64,000 nucleotides of DNA from Mariprofundus sp. KV (GTDB lineage: Bacteria; Pseudomonadota; Zetaproteobacteria; Mariprofundales; Mariprofundaceae). The position numbers and the translations under genes were made by a program. This document shows positions 44,204 to 53,512 of the stretch, in pieces. The stretch lies in contig NZ_VWNB01000012.1 of NCBI RefSeq assembly GCF_013387475.1, positions 41,289-105,288 of the forward strand, in the 5' to 3' direction. The notes below the pieces were generated by a model. That model was not told where the DNA came from and searched no databases. It saw only the letters and a program-made list of their open reading frames with translations. Position 1 is the stretch's first letter, and every line of letters begins with the position of its first letter.

Positions 44204-45265
44204 ATGAATATTGCCGTTTATATTTCAGGGCATGGATTCGGGCATCTGGCGCAGATGGCGCCGGTGCTCAATCAGATGCATCAGATCAGACCGGAGTGCC
44301 GATTTCTGATTCGCTGCGCTCTGCCGCAAGCGGAGTTAAGGGCGCGCCTGAATTTCGATTTTGAAGTTGATGATGAGCCGGTTGATATCGGGGTGATTCA
44401 GAAAAGCGCCATTGAAGAGGATCGGGAAGGTTCCATTGCACTGATGCGGCACTGGACAGCGACGATGGCGGATCGCATTGAGCGTGAAACAGCAGTGCTG
44501 AGGCGCTTCAAGCCAGCAGTTGTAATATCCAATATCTCACCGCTGGCCTTTCCTGCAGCCAGGGCTCTGGGCGTTCCCGGTATTGGTCTGGCGACGCTGG
44601 ATTGGTTTACCATCTACTCGCACTGGCTGAATGCAGATGATCCGGTTATCACAGTTTTGAAAAAGGCGTATGAAATGTGTGATCTGCTGCTTACGCCACC
44701 GATGGCTATGGATATGCAGGTCTTTCCCCGGCGCCAGACTATTCCATTGATTGCCGCCCATCCGGCTTGCGGGAGAGTGCCTCCGTTTACGCGAACCAGA
44801 AAACATGTCGCGCTGGTGATCTTTGGTGGTTCGAATCAACCCGCGTTTGATATCCAGGCGCTTGCCGCGATGGGCGGGTGGCAATTCCTGATCCCGTCTG
44901 CCCCTGATGGGGCACCGGAGAATGTTACCGCGATAAGCTTTGCTCCCGGCAGCATGGCGGTGGATCTCATGCCGTTCATTGATCTGGTGGTCTGTAAACC
45001 CGGTTACGGCATCCTTGCCGAATGCTGGCGAACAGGAACGCCTGTGGCCTGGGTGGAGCGCCCTGATTTCCCTGAGTTCCCGATGTTAAAAGGATGGCTT
45101 GGGGATGTTTTTCCAAGTTGTGGCATGAGTCGGCGCGACTTTGGCAGGGGGACGTGGCTACCCGCGCTGAATGGCGCCCTTGCTTCACAGCGCAAATTTC
45201 CTGAACTGCAAGAGGATGGGGCGTGCGTTGCTGCGAACAGAGTTCTCTCCTGTCTTAAGGGGTAA
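44204..45265 (+). CDS. Glycosyltransferase-like protein (GT28/MurG-type fold)
   Basis: N-terminal motif VYISGHGFGHLAQMAPVLNQM is the glycine-rich start of GT-B enzymes and of the N-domain of arabinokinase-like proteins. The C-domain carries LMPFIDLVVCKPGYGILAEC, the usual nucleotide-sugar binding helix with the GTP-like GYG. The 353-aa length fits a GT-B enzyme with two Rossmann domains. Acceptor and donor are unknown. No signal peptide, so cytoplasmic. Confidence 0.7.
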   Translation: MNIAVYISGHGFGHLAQMAPVLNQMHQIRPECRFLIRCALPQAELRARLNFDFEVDDEPVDIGVIQKSAIEEDREGSIALMRHWTATMADRIERETAVLRRFKPAVVISNISPLAFPAARALGVPGIGLATLDWFTIYSHWLNADDPVITVLKKAYEMCDLLLTPPMAMDMQVFPRRQTIPLIAAHPACGRVPPFTRTRKHVALVIFGGSNQPAFDIQALAAMGGWQFLIPSAPDGAPENVTAISFAPGSMAVDLMPFIDLVVCKPGYGILAECWRTGTPVAWVERPDFPEFPMLKGWLGDVFPSCGMSRRDFGRGTWLPALNGALASQRKFPELQEDGACVAANRVLSCLKG

Positions 45266-45328
45266 AACCAGCATGCCGGTGCAAAGTTTACATCTGTCAG
45301 GCTCCGTTTTATCGGCTACAATTAGCTT

Positions 45329-45970
45329 ATGAGAGAACATCACACTACGCATAATCCAAACGTTATGGATCTTTTTGTCGTGGCCGCGACCTGTATGGCT
45401 GTGCTGTTTCTCGCCTTTCCTCTCTATGCCGATGGGCAGTCGTGCAGTAAAGCGGAGCGAGCCAGTGGCCAGCCTGCCAAAGTAGAGACGTCTGTAGAGG
45501 CAGCAAACAAAGAGGGGAGTGAGCTACCTGTTAAAGCACTTGAGAGTAAGCCGGTTATCAAACGAGAGAAGCGTGAGGCTCCTGTAAAGGCTGTGGCTTC
45601 TGAGGCTCTCCCGCGACAGGAGAAGGGCTCCAAACAGTCTGAAGCTGCGAAGGCCGATGCAGATGATGCACATGCAGTTCAACAGATATCCGTTGATATC
45701 GAGGGTTTGAAAACGCGCTTGCAAGAGACCGATGCTATCGGTGTGTTTACCAAGCTGGCTATCCGCAGCGATATTCTGGATCTGGTGGCTGAGATTAATC
45801 GTCATCGCAAAAAGAACAGGCTTGAGCAGAAAATTACCGAGATGCGAGCCAGCTTTGATGGTCTGCTGCTGAAGATGGTTGCGCTGCTAGAGAGGGATCC
45901 GGATCTCTCCCGCGATCTCTATGTGAGTCGCGAATCGATCTGGAAAAGTTTGCTGGAGGTGAAGGTATGA
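45329..45970 (+). CDS. Hypothetical exported/membrane protein, 213 aa
   Basis: No family. A hydrophobic start (LFVVAATCMAVLFLAFPLYA, residues 15-34) leads to a Lys/Glu/Ala-rich stretch (KAERASGQPAKVETSVEAAN), probably disordered, then a helical C-terminus (TRLQETDAIGVFTKLAIRSD, AEINRHRKKNRLEQKITEM). Could be a tethered periplasmic coiled-coil. It overlaps the next small gene by 4 bp and shares an operon with it. Confidence 0.6.
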   Translation: MREHHTTHNPNVMDLFVVAATCMAVLFLAFPLYADGQSCSKAERASGQPAKVETSVEAANKEGSELPVKALESKPVIKREKREAPVKAVASEALPRQEKGSKQSEAAKADADDAHAVQQISVDIEGLKTRLQETDAIGVFTKLAIRSDILDLVAEINRHRKKNRLEQKITEMRASFDGLLLKMVALLERDPDLSRDLYVSRESIWKSLLEVKV

Positions 45971-46221
45971 AACGATTTTTGATGGTTCTGCTGGCAGTGA
46001 TGTTCATGGTTCCGGCAGCACATGCTGTGACCAAAGCCGAAGATATTGCTACCACGATTATGCTGCGTGGTTACGCATGCCCGGGTAGAACAGTGAGCAA
46101 TATCAGTGAACGCGAGGATGCCAGAGGCAATAAAACCATACAGGCGACCTGTGCCGATGGGGCCCGTTATCAGATCAATGTGTCGGCCGATGGCAGGGTA
46201 ACTGTTCAGCGTTTGAATTAA
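45967..46221 (+). CDS. Small exported protein, 84 aa
   Basis: Signal peptide FLMVLLAVMFMVPAAHA, cut after AHA. The mature 67 residues are beta-rich (KTIQATCADGARYQINVSADG) and resemble PepSY-like small domains with two Cys (ACPGR, ATCADG). Role unknown. The ATG at 45967 overlaps the previous gene by 4 bp. It ends 78 bp before lepA. Confidence 0.65.
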   Translation: MKRFLMVLLAVMFMVPAAHAVTKAEDIATTIMLRGYACPGRTVSNISEREDARGNKTIQATCADGARYQINVSADGRVTVQRLN

Positions 46222-46299
46222 TTATTCGTCAGGCTGGCTACAGAAACGTGTCATAACCTTATGGCGCAAGGCGTGGCGCATCGCTACACTGCCGCCCCA

Positions 46300-48123
46300 A
46301 TGAGCACAATGAAGAAAACCCACATCCGAAACTTTTCTATTATCGCCCATATCGACCATGGCAAGTCTACGCTTGCCGATCGCCTGATTGAGATCACCGG
46401 TACACTTACCGAGCGAGAGATGAAGACCAAACAGGTTCTCGACTCTATGGAGCTGGAGCAGGAGCGCGGCATTACCATCAAGGCGCAGACTGCAACCTTG
46501 AACTATCAGGCCAAAAACGGCGAAATTTATCAGCTGAATCTGATCGATACGCCCGGCCATGTGGATTTCACCTATGAGGTATCCCGCTCCCTGCAGGCCT
46601 GTGAAGGGGCATTGCTGATTGTTGATGCGGCGCAGGGCGTTGAAGCGCAGACACTGGCCAATGTCTATCTGGCGATGGAGAACAACCTCGAAATTATTCC
46701 TGTGATCAACAAGATCGATCTGCCGAGTGCGGATATTGAGGAGGCCAAGCGTCAGATTGAGGATATCATCGGTCTTGATGCCTCCTACGCTATCCCGATC
46801 TCTGCCAAAACCGGCATCGGCATTATCGATGTGCTGGAAGCGGTGGTGGAGCATGTGCCTCCGCCGGAAGACCATGATGACAAACCCCTGCGTGCGCTGG
46901 TGGTGGACTCCTGGTTTGACTCCTATGTGGGGGCCGTGGCACTGATCCGTGTTTTTGAGGGCACCGTGAAGAAGGGCGACAGGTTCCGCCTGATGTCGAT
47001 GCCGACAGCCTCCTCCTATGAGGTGCAGGATGTCGGTTACTTTGTGCCCAAACCATTCTCTACACCGCAGCTCTCATCAGGTGCGGTGGGCTTCCTCATT
47101 GGCGGCATCAAAACGCTGGCTGACCTGAAGGTGGGCGATACGGTTACCACACTGAAAAATGGTGCTACCGAGCCGCTGCCGGGTTACCGCGAGCCCAAGC
47201 CGATGGTTTTCTCCGGCCTCTATCCGGTCGATTCTGCCGATTACAACGATCTTCGTGATTCGCTGGAAAAACTGAATATGAATGATCCCGCCTTTACCTT
47301 TGAGCCGGAGACCTCCTCGGCACTGGGTCTTGGTTTTCGCTGTGGGTTTCTCGGCATGCTGCATATGGAGATTGTGCAGGAGCGACTGGAGCGGGAGTAT
47401 GATCTTGATCTGATCACCACAGCTCCGAGTGTGGTGTATCGCATCTACAAATCCGATGGCACGATGATTGAGATCTCCAACCCGAGTGAGTTTCCCGAGC
47501 CGCAGGAGATCGACCGCATTGAAGAGCCGACGGTACTGGCCAACATCTTTATGCCGGAAGAGTTTGTCGGCACCATGATCAAGCTCTGCCAGGATCGACG
47601 TGGCATGCAGCAGGATATGAAATTTATCGGTCAGGGGCGCGTGATGCTCACCTACAGCCTGCCACTGGCAGAGATGGTGATCGATTTTTACGACAAGCTG
47701 AAATCGGTATCACGCGGTTATGCATCGATGGATTATGAGCTCTCCGAGTTCACGGCCAGTGATGTGGTCAAGCTTGATGTGCTGGTGCACGCTGAACCTG
47801 TAGATGCACTCTCCCTGATTGTACATCGCTCCATTGCCGAGTCGCGTGGTCGTGATCTGGTGAAGAAACTGCGCGAGTTGATCCCACGTCATCAGTTTGA
47901 TGTTCCCTTGCAGGCTGCAATCGGTAGCCGTATCTTGGCCCGTGAGACAGTTAAAGGTGTGCGTAAGAATGTGACGGCCAAATGTTACGGCGGCGATATC
48001 TCGCGCAAACGCAAGCTGCTGGAGAAGCAGAAGGCGGGTAAGAAGCGGATGAAGTCGATCGGCAGTGTGAATGTGCCGCAGGAAGCGTTCCTGGCTGTGC
48101 TCAAGCTGGGGGATGGCAAGTGA
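46300..48123 (+). CDS. lepA: Elongation factor 4 (LepA), ribosomal back-translocase
   Basis: LepA is a translational GTPase acting under ionic or cold stress. The 607-aa length from ATG 46300 is standard (600). G-domain motifs: G1 [13 protein letters not shown]2 [12 protein letters not shown]3 [13 protein letters not shown] and G4 NKIDL. LepA-specific EF-G-like domains and the unique C-terminus with [21 protein letters not shown] follow. A longer ORF start at 46261 is unlikely. It overlaps lepB by one base. Confidence 0.97.
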   Translation: MSTMKKTHIRNFSIIAHIDHGKSTLADRLIEITGTLTEREMKTKQVLDSMELEQERGITIKAQTATLNYQAKNGEIYQLNLIDTPGHVDFTYEVSRSLQACEGALLIVDAAQGVEAQTLANVYLAMENNLEIIPVINKIDLPSADIEEAKRQIEDIIGLDASYAIPISAKTGIGIIDVLEAVVEHVPPPEDHDDKPLRALVVDSWFDSYVGAVALIRVFEGTVKKGDRFRLMSMPTASSYEVQDVGYFVPKPFSTPQLSSGAVGFLIGGIKTLADLKVGDTVTTLKNGATEPLPGYREPKPMVFSGLYPVDSADYNDLRDSLEKLNMNDPAFTFEPETSSALGLGFRCGFLGMLHMEIVQERLEREYDLDLITTAPSVVYRIYKSDGTMIEISNPSEFPEPQEIDRIEEPTVLANIFMPEEFVGTMIKLCQDRRGMQQDMKFIGQGRVMLTYSLPLAEMVIDFYDKLKSVSRGYASMDYELSEFTASDVVKLDVLVHAEPVDALSLIVHRSIAESRGRDLVKKLRELIPRHQFDVPLQAAIGSRILARETVKGVRKNVTAKCYGGDISRKRKLLEKQKAGKKRMKSIGSVNVPQEAFLAVLKLGDGK

Positions 48124-48797
48124 TGAGTAGTGCGACAGAGAAACCGGTTTGGCGGGAGTGGATTGAGAGTCTGCTGATCATCGCTGTGCTGGCGATTACC
48201 ATTCGCAGCTTTGTGGTTGCGCCGTTTAAAATCCCCTCCACCAGCATGGTGCCAACCCTGGAGATTGGTGATTATCTGTTTGTCTTGCGTTATCCCTATG
48301 GCTTCCGTATCCCTTTGACCGATATCCAGATTCTCTCCAAAGAGGCCAATCGCGGTGATGTGGCGGTGTTCGTCTATCCTGAGGATAAGAGCAAGGATTA
48401 TATCAAACGTATCGTCGGTATTCCCGGTGATGTGGTGACCTATCGCGATAACAAACTCTCGGTGAACGGCAAAGAGATGCCGCTGGTGGAGAAGGGTAAA
48501 CGCGCCTATTACATGGCCGATGGTACAGCAGATGTCTCCGGTGTCTTTGAAGAGAATCTCTCCGGCGTTAAACATCAGGTGCTGCGCAAAGAGTACTCCA
48601 TTCGTGATGGAGAGTGGACCGTACCGGCAGGTCACTACTTTGCAGTCGGTGATAACCGCAACAACTCCCGCGACTCCCGTTTCTGGGGCTTTGTGCCGCA
48701 GTCCTACATGGTGGGGCGTGCCGCGATCATCTGGTGGTCGTGGGACGGTTTCAAAAATGAAGTCCGCTGGGATCGTTTAGGTCTTGTTCTTGAATAA
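48123..48797 (+). CDS. lepB: Signal peptidase I
   Basis: It cleaves signal peptides at the outer face of the inner membrane. One N-terminal TM (SLLIIAVLAITIRSFVVAPF). Catalytic Ser lies in PSTSMVPTLEIGDY (box B) and the Lys in KDYIKRIVGIPGD (box D). Box E is VGDNRNNSRDSRFWGFVP. The 224-aa length is short compared with E. coli (324), as it lacks the second TM and insert domain. The ATG at 48123 follows directly from lepA; GTG at 48120 is also possible. Confidence 0.94.
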   Translation: MSSATEKPVWREWIESLLIIAVLAITIRSFVVAPFKIPSTSMVPTLEIGDYLFVLRYPYGFRIPLTDIQILSKEANRGDVAVFVYPEDKSKDYIKRIVGIPGDVVTYRDNKLSVNGKEMPLVEKGKRAYYMADGTADVSGVFEENLSGVKHQVLRKEYSIRDGEWTVPAGHYFAVGDNRNNSRDSRFWGFVPQSYMVGRAAIIWWSWDGFKNEVRWDRLGLVLE

Positions 48798-49272
48798 ACG
48801 CCTGTTGTCTGCTTCATCCCTCTCTGCCGCGGGGGCAAACGAGCGCGGCTTCTCCATGACTAAAACACTCTTCTGGCTGATGCTGGTGGGCTTTGCCCTA
48901 TGGTATGGTGCGCTTGTCGGGCAGGCTCACTACACCAACTGGAAGGTACAGGACCTCTTTGACAGCCTGCCTGAGAAGATGGGTGACGCCAGCGAGGCGG
49001 CTATTCGCGCCCGCCTGCCACAGCTGTTTAATGTAATGTATCTCTCGCCATCTGATCTGCCACCTGAATTTCAGGATAATCTGGTGATTCGCCGCGAAGG
49101 TTCGATGCTGGAGGTATCCTCCAGTTACACGGTGGTGATCTGGCCGCTTGGTCCGGTTCAGGCTGTGGATGAAGAGGGCAGCTATGATCCTGAGCAGCTG
49201 GAGGGGATGGATATTGTGCGTGATAAGCTGCGCACCGATATCGAGTTTGCACCCTATGCGATCTCCAAGTGA
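48784..49272 (+). CDS. DUF4845-like membrane protein downstream of lepB
   Basis: One N-terminal TM helix (LFWLMLVGFALWYGALVG), with an ERGFS segment just before it. The soluble part is beta-rich. It occupies the position of DUF4845 genes in the lepB-rnc intergenic slot of many proteobacteria. The ORF starts at TTG 48784 inside lepB; an ATG at 48856 gives a protein with no spare N-terminus. Which is used is open. Role unknown. Confidence 0.6.
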   Translation: MFLNKRLLSASSLSAAGANERGFSMTKTLFWLMLVGFALWYGALVGQAHYTNWKVQDLFDSLPEKMGDASEAAIRARLPQLFNVMYLSPSDLPPEFQDNLVIRREGSMLEVSSSYTVVIWPLGPVQAVDEEGSYDPEQLEGMDIVRDKLRTDIEFAPYAISK

Positions 49273-49293
49273 CGTTGCGACGTTATACTGAGC

Positions 49294-49989
49294 ATGGGTG
49301 ATTTGTCGGCTTCTGGCACCTCTAAGCAGGCACTGCAGGAGCGAATCCACTACAGTTTCAGTGATCAGGCACTGCTTACGCGTGCTCTGACACACCGCTC
49401 CGCTTCGCTTACTATGCAGGGTAAACATATGGAGCGCCTTGAATTCCTCGGTGATGCGGTGTTGGGTCTGGTGATCTCTGAAATCCTGCACGGCCGCTTT
49501 CCCGACAGCCCTGAGGGAGAGCTCTCTCGCATGCGTTCGGCGCTGGTGAGAAAAGAGGGGCTGCTTAAGGTAGCCAAAGCCTGGCAGCTTATTCCGCATC
49601 TGATTGTCGGCGATAGCGAGCGTACAAAGCGGGGCATTAAATCACCCTCAATTGCTGCCAATGCTGTTGAGGCGCTGATCGGTGCAGTTTTCGAAGATGG
49701 CGGCTGGGAGTCGGCGCGCAAGGTTGTACAGACAGCGTGGGCATCCATGCTGATTGATATTGACCGGGTGGATACCCGTGATGCCAAGTCGCGTCTGCAG
49801 GAGTTGACTCAGGCCAATGGCTGGGGATTGCCGGTGTATGAACTGGTTGATCACGGTGTAGGCATCTCGCCGCGTTTTGAGGCGCGCTGCAGTGTGCAGG
49901 AGAAGGCGGCAGGCAGAGGGTTTGGTGAGCGCAAGAAACAGGCAGAGATTGAAGCTGCGGAGCAGGCATGGAGAGAGTTGAAGAGATGA
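49294..49989 (+). CDS. rnc: Ribonuclease III
   Basis: Cleaves double-stranded RNA, including rRNA precursors. The N-terminal domain has the signature HMERLEFLGDAVLGLVISEIL with catalytic Glu/Asp, and the second Glu in NAVEALIGAVFEDGG. The C-terminal double-stranded-RNA-binding domain is AKSRLQELTQANGWGLPVYE and FGERKKQAEIEAAEQAW. The 231-aa length is typical. It overlaps era by 4 bp (ATGA). Confidence 0.96.
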   Translation: MGDLSASGTSKQALQERIHYSFSDQALLTRALTHRSASLTMQGKHMERLEFLGDAVLGLVISEILHGRFPDSPEGELSRMRSALVRKEGLLKVAKAWQLIPHLIVGDSERTKRGIKSPSIAANAVEALIGAVFEDGGWESARKVVQTAWASMLIDIDRVDTRDAKSRLQELTQANGWGLPVYELVDHGVGISPRFEARCSVQEKAAGRGFGERKKQAEIEAAEQAWRELKR

Positions 49990-50918
49990 GTGATAGCGAA
50001 ATAGATAGCGACAATAACAGCGACTTTCACTGCGGCACCGTTGCGCTTTTAGGGCGCCCCAATGTAGGTAAATCGACACTGATGAATAAAATTATCGGTG
50101 CCAAGGTAGCGATTGTAACACCCAAACCACAGACCACGCGCCACCGTATCCTCGGTATTCTCTCCGATGATGAGCGCCAGATTATCTTTGTCGACACACC
50201 GGGTATTCATCAGGGCAGCAAACAGCTGAATAAGAATATGGTGCGTATCGCGTATGCGGCAGCAGAAGAGGCTGATGTGCTGGCGATCATGCAGGATGCC
50301 AGTGTTCCGCTGGATGCTCAGACACGTATGCTGATTGAGCGTTTTGCCGATGGCCGCTTAACGCAGCCACGCATTCATATTTTGAACAAGGTGGATAAAG
50401 CCAACAAGGATAGATTGCTGCCGCGTCTGATGGAGATGCAGCGCCTTGATCCGGGTGCGATGGCCTATGTGCCGGTCTCCGCCAAAAAAGGCTCCCAGAT
50501 CGACGGCCTGATCAAGGAGATCACCAAATATCTGCCGCAGCAGCCACCGATTCATGATCCGGAGTGGTTTACCGATCAGAGCCAGCGTCAGCTGGCTGCC
50601 GAATATGTGCGCGAGCAGGTCTTCCTCTCCATGCATCAGGAGATTCCATTCCAGACAGCCGTGGATATCGAACGCTTTGAAGAGCATGGCGATATGGTTG
50701 AAATTGATGCCGTGATTCTGGTCGGTTCTGAACGCCACAAACCGATGCTGATCGGCAAGGGCGGCGACCGCATGAAAACGGTTGGCACCCGCGCACGTCA
50801 GGGCCTTGAAGAGATCCTCGGCTGCAAAGTCCGCCTTAACCTCTGGGCCAAGGTGGATGAAGACTGGTTCAATCATCCCGGCAAACTGATCGATCTCGGT
50901 TTGGGAACTGATAACTAG
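49986..50918 (+). CDS. era: GTPase Era
   Basis: Era binds 16S rRNA and assists 30S assembly. G1 GRPNVGKSTLMNKI, G2 with PQTTRH, G3 DTPGIHQG, G4 NKVDKANK and G5 VSAKKG are all clear. The C-terminal KH domain is LIGKGGDRMKTVGTRARQGL then LGCKVRLNLWAKV. From ATG 49986, 310 aa. The rnc-era linkage is classical. The ORF reads further upstream but is preceded by GGAGAGAG. Confidence 0.97.
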   Translation: MSDSEIDSDNNSDFHCGTVALLGRPNVGKSTLMNKIIGAKVAIVTPKPQTTRHRILGILSDDERQIIFVDTPGIHQGSKQLNKNMVRIAYAAAEEADVLAIMQDASVPLDAQTRMLIERFADGRLTQPRIHILNKVDKANKDRLLPRLMEMQRLDPGAMAYVPVSAKKGSQIDGLIKEITKYLPQQPPIHDPEWFTDQSQRQLAAEYVREQVFLSMHQEIPFQTAVDIERFEEHGDMVEIDAVILVGSERHKPMLIGKGGDRMKTVGTRARQGLEEILGCKVRLNLWAKVDEDWFNHPGKLIDLGLGTDN

Positions 50919-51156
50919 TCCGCTTTTTTGAATTTTAGTCGTTCTATCGCACAAATTAGATGGATGTTTCATGAAATGGAATCCAGTCGGATGCAGGATG
51001 CAAGCATTTGGCTATTTTGCTAGTTTAAATCAATCTGCGGTGAATCGGTTAATCAATGAGAGGGATAATATGCGCGAGACAAGACCTACCCCTAAATGCG
51101 CATGAACTATTTTGATTTACTAGGTCAGGCGTATTAAATGAATCTAGGATATTGCA

Positions 51157-51471
51157 GTGGCAAATAATTGGAATATTCCAGCGTGGCTTGAAAAGGAAGT
51201 CCGTGAAAGAGATACAGTTTGTGTGTATTGCAACGGTGAATTTACCCCTACAAGCGTTTCTAAAAAGTCAGCGGCAAGCTGGGAACATATCATTAATGAT
51301 TCAAAGATAATCACCAGAGAGAATATTGCGCTTTGTTGTTGTGGCTGTAATGCAAGCAAAGGGCAAAAACAACTTTCAGTATGGCTGCAATCTAAATACT
51401 GTAAGGATCATGGTATTAGTTCTGATTCTGTCGCACTAATAATTAAGCAGGCAATTGCAAATGGGCAGTAA
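51157..51471 (+). CDS. Small HNH endonuclease, 104 aa
   Basis: Single-domain HNH nuclease with zinc: CVYCNGEFTP, SWEHIINDSKIITRENIALC with the catalytic His and Asn, then CCGCNASKGQKQL with the second Cys pair. Its AT-rich composition and codon use (ATT, AAA, TGT, GTT) differ from the flanking operon. It lies between era and recO, which are adjacent in many related genomes, so it looks inserted. The start is GTG at 51157 with a weak ribosome site. About 238 bp of AT-rich non-coding DNA precede it. Confidence 0.8.
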   Translation: MANNWNIPAWLEKEVRERDTVCVYCNGEFTPTSVSKKSAASWEHIINDSKIITRENIALCCCGCNASKGQKQLSVWLQSKYCKDHGISSDSVALIIKQAIANGQ

Positions 51472-51554
51472 CGACACGGAAATCAATGGGTAAGACTCAA
51501 TTGAAATATAAAGAGAAGAGAAACTATCCGATCCATTCAGGGCGAAAGTAGGGT

Positions 51555-52226
51555 ATGGCTGAGATTCAGGACAGGGCGCTGCTGGTCAGGCGGATTCCTT
51601 ATGGGGATACGTCGCTGATATGTCATTTTATTACTGAACATCACGGGCGCATTGCAGTGATGGCGCGAGGGGCGAGGCGTCCGAAAAGCAGCTTCAGGGC
51701 TGCGCTTGAGCCGTTGTACGAGTTGCAGATCATCTGGCGACCGGGAAGAAGCGGCATGGGCACACTGACCGATGTGAATCGGGGTAAGGCATTGCTGCAA
51801 CCGGCACAGATGCTCGATGGGCAGGAGCTGATCGCTATTGCATCGCGCCTGTTTCAGGAGGGCGACTCACACGGCTTTGAGGAGTTGCACTCGGCCCTGC
51901 AGCTGCTTGCAAGCAGCAGTCAGCAGCCGCTGCTGGTCGCAGTCTGGAAGCTGCTTGAGCAGACAGGGTGGCTGGGTGATATGTCGTGCTGCTGGCACTG
52001 TGGAGCAGAGGAGGAGGGCAGTATGTTCTGGAAGCAGGGGCATCTGCTCTGTGGCGCATGTGGTCAAGGTATGGAAATATCCGCAGGTCTGAGAAAAACG
52101 ATTGCCGCACTCATGCATAGCGAGCGGGTGATGCTCTCCGAGCTGAATGCAGGAAGATGGCGGGAGATGATTCGCCTGATCCTGCAGCAGCATGGCATCA
52201 AGGCCACTGACAGCTTTAAAGTGTGA
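51555..52226 (+). CDS. recO: DNA repair protein RecO
   Basis: RecO loads RecA onto gapped DNA with RecR. The N-terminal OB fold (DRALLVRRIPYGDTSLICHF) and the helical part follow the family. The zinc module is CCWHCGAEEEGSMFWKQ, then LLCGACG. The 223-aa length is typical. The start ATG at 51555 follows GGGCGAAAGTAGGGT. It is preceded by the HNH insertion and followed by a palindromic element. Confidence 0.88.
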   Translation: MAEIQDRALLVRRIPYGDTSLICHFITEHHGRIAVMARGARRPKSSFRAALEPLYELQIIWRPGRSGMGTLTDVNRGKALLQPAQMLDGQELIAIASRLFQEGDSHGFEELHSALQLLASSSQQPLLVAVWKLLEQTGWLGDMSCCWHCGAEEEGSMFWKQGHLLCGACGQGMEISAGLRKTIAALMHSERVMLSELNAGRWREMIRLILQQHGIKATDSFKV

Positions 52227-52228
52227 GT

Positions 52229-52382
52229 GTTTTTTACCGCAAAGTACGCAAAGGTTCGCAGAGGAAGCATTTATAATATTGGAAAACCGGGCGCTCTGGA
52301 ATTATCCATGCATGCCGAACCACACAGCGGGGTGTTTTTTAATGATTTTCCTTTGCGTAACTTTGCGTACTCTGTGGTGACA
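52229..52382. repeat. Inverted-repeat element of the CGCAAAG type between recO and pdxJ
   Basis: The left arm (TACCGCAAAGTACGCAAAGG from 52237) and the right arm (to 52380) form an imperfect inverted repeat of about 33 bp; both arms carry repeated GCAAAG steps. Total span is about 154 bp with a non-repeated centre. It shares architecture with the element at 8437-8537. The pdxJ frame remains open through it, so the ORF appears falsely extended upstream of the true ATG. Confidence 0.65.
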
Positions 52383-52412
52383 GGTTTTGAATTTAGATCA
52401 AAGGAAGAGAAG

Positions 52413-53126
52413 ATGATCAGTCTTGGTGTAAATATCGATCACATTGCCACAATCCGGCAGGCGCGCGGCACAGCCTATCCCGATCCGCTGGATGCGGTAT
52501 CGATCTGTCTGGCCAGTGGTGCCAACAGCATTACTGCGCATCTGCGCGAGGATCGCCGCCATATTCAGGATCACGATATTGAGCGGCTTGCCGCAATACC
52601 CGGCCTGCATCTGAATATGGAGATGGGCGTGACCGATGAGATGGTGGCGATCTGCGAGCGACTGGCGCCTGCTGCCTGCTGTCTGGTGCCGGAGAAGCGT
52701 GAAGAGCTGACTACTGAGGGTGGTCTGGATGTGGTCGGGCACATGGAGCGACTGGCTCCAGCTGTTGCGCGACTCAGCGCTGCCGGTGTGCGTGTATCGA
52801 TGTTTATCGATCCGATTGCCGAGCAGATCAGGGCAAGCCGGGAGATCGGTGCTGCCGTGGTTGAGCTGCATACCGGTCACTATGCCAACTACAGCGGTGA
52901 GGCGCAGGCCAAAGAGCTGGCGGCACTCACCGAGGGTGCCAGGCTGGCCAGTGAGATCGGCCTGATTGTGCATGCCGGCCACGGACTGACGCTGGAGAAT
53001 ACACCGGCAATCTGTAAGTTGCCTGCGATTGAAGAGCTCAATATCGGTCACGCCATTATCGCCGATGCGATCTTTAAAGGGTTGAGCCGGTCGGTGGCCG
53101 ATTTCAGAGCGGTGATGGATCGCTGA
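52413..53126 (+). CDS. pdxJ: Pyridoxine 5'-phosphate synthase
   Basis: PdxJ closes the pyridine ring of vitamin B6 from deoxyxylulose phosphate and aminoacetone phosphate. TIM barrel: LGVNIDHIATIRQARGTAYP, AHLREDRRHIQDHDIERLA, then GLHLNMEMGVTDEM, VSMFIDPIAEQIRASRE and EELNIGHAIIADAIFKGL. The 237-aa length equals the family norm. The ATG at 52413 follows AAGGAAGAG. The frame is open for 62 more codons into the palindromic element but has no start support there. It overlaps acpS by one base. Confidence 0.96.
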   Translation: MISLGVNIDHIATIRQARGTAYPDPLDAVSICLASGANSITAHLREDRRHIQDHDIERLAAIPGLHLNMEMGVTDEMVAICERLAPAACCLVPEKREELTTEGGLDVVGHMERLAPAVARLSAAGVRVSMFIDPIAEQIRASREIGAAVVELHTGHYANYSGEAQAKELAALTEGARLASEIGLIVHAGHGLTLENTPAICKLPAIEELNIGHAIIADAIFKGLSRSVADFRAVMDR

Positions 53127-53512
53127 TGGCGATCTTTGGTATCGGCACGGATCGCGTGGTGATCGCCCGTATTGCCGCCTCGCTCGAGCGGTTCGGTGAT
53201 CGTTTTATCGATCGTGTCTACACTGAAGCTGAGGTAGAGCAGGCCAGAGCCAAAGGCAATGTTGCGCGCCGCCTGGCGATGCTCTTTGCTGCCAAGGAGG
53301 CAGCATCCAAGGCGCTGGGCACAGGTTTTCGCCACGGCATCACACTGCGTGATATCGAGACCATCCATCAGGCCTCCGGTAAACCTGAGATTATGCTGCA
53401 CGGTGTAGCTGCCACGATAGCTGCCGAGCAAGGGGTGCAAACGGTCCACCTCTCCCTGACCGATGATGATGGAATCGCTATGGCATTTGCCATTGCCGAG
53501 TCAGGCCATTAA
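53126..53512 (+). CDS. acpS: Holo-[acyl-carrier-protein] synthase
   Basis: Transfers the phosphopantetheine arm of CoA to ACP. Motifs: IFGIGTDRVVIARIAASLERFG and AMLFAAKEAASKALGTGFRHG, with metal-binding Asp and Glu. The 128-aa length is typical. It overlaps pdxJ by one base. Confidence 0.94.
   Translation: MAIFGIGTDRVVIARIAASLERFGDRFIDRVYTEAEVEQARAKGNVARRLAMLFAAKEAASKALGTGFRHGITLRDIETIHQASGKPEIMLHGVAATIAAEQGVQTVHLSLTDDDGIAMAFAIAESGH

Noticed and set aside
44820..44840. GGTTCGAATC as a tRNA T-loop
   Set aside because: It lies inside the glycosyltransferase-like coding frame, with no cloverleaf.
53463..53512. 50-bp overlap of acpS and the VanZ-like gene taken as a real fusion or frameshift
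   Set aside because: Frames differ and both proteins end or begin normally; a later start for the VanZ-like gene is simpler.
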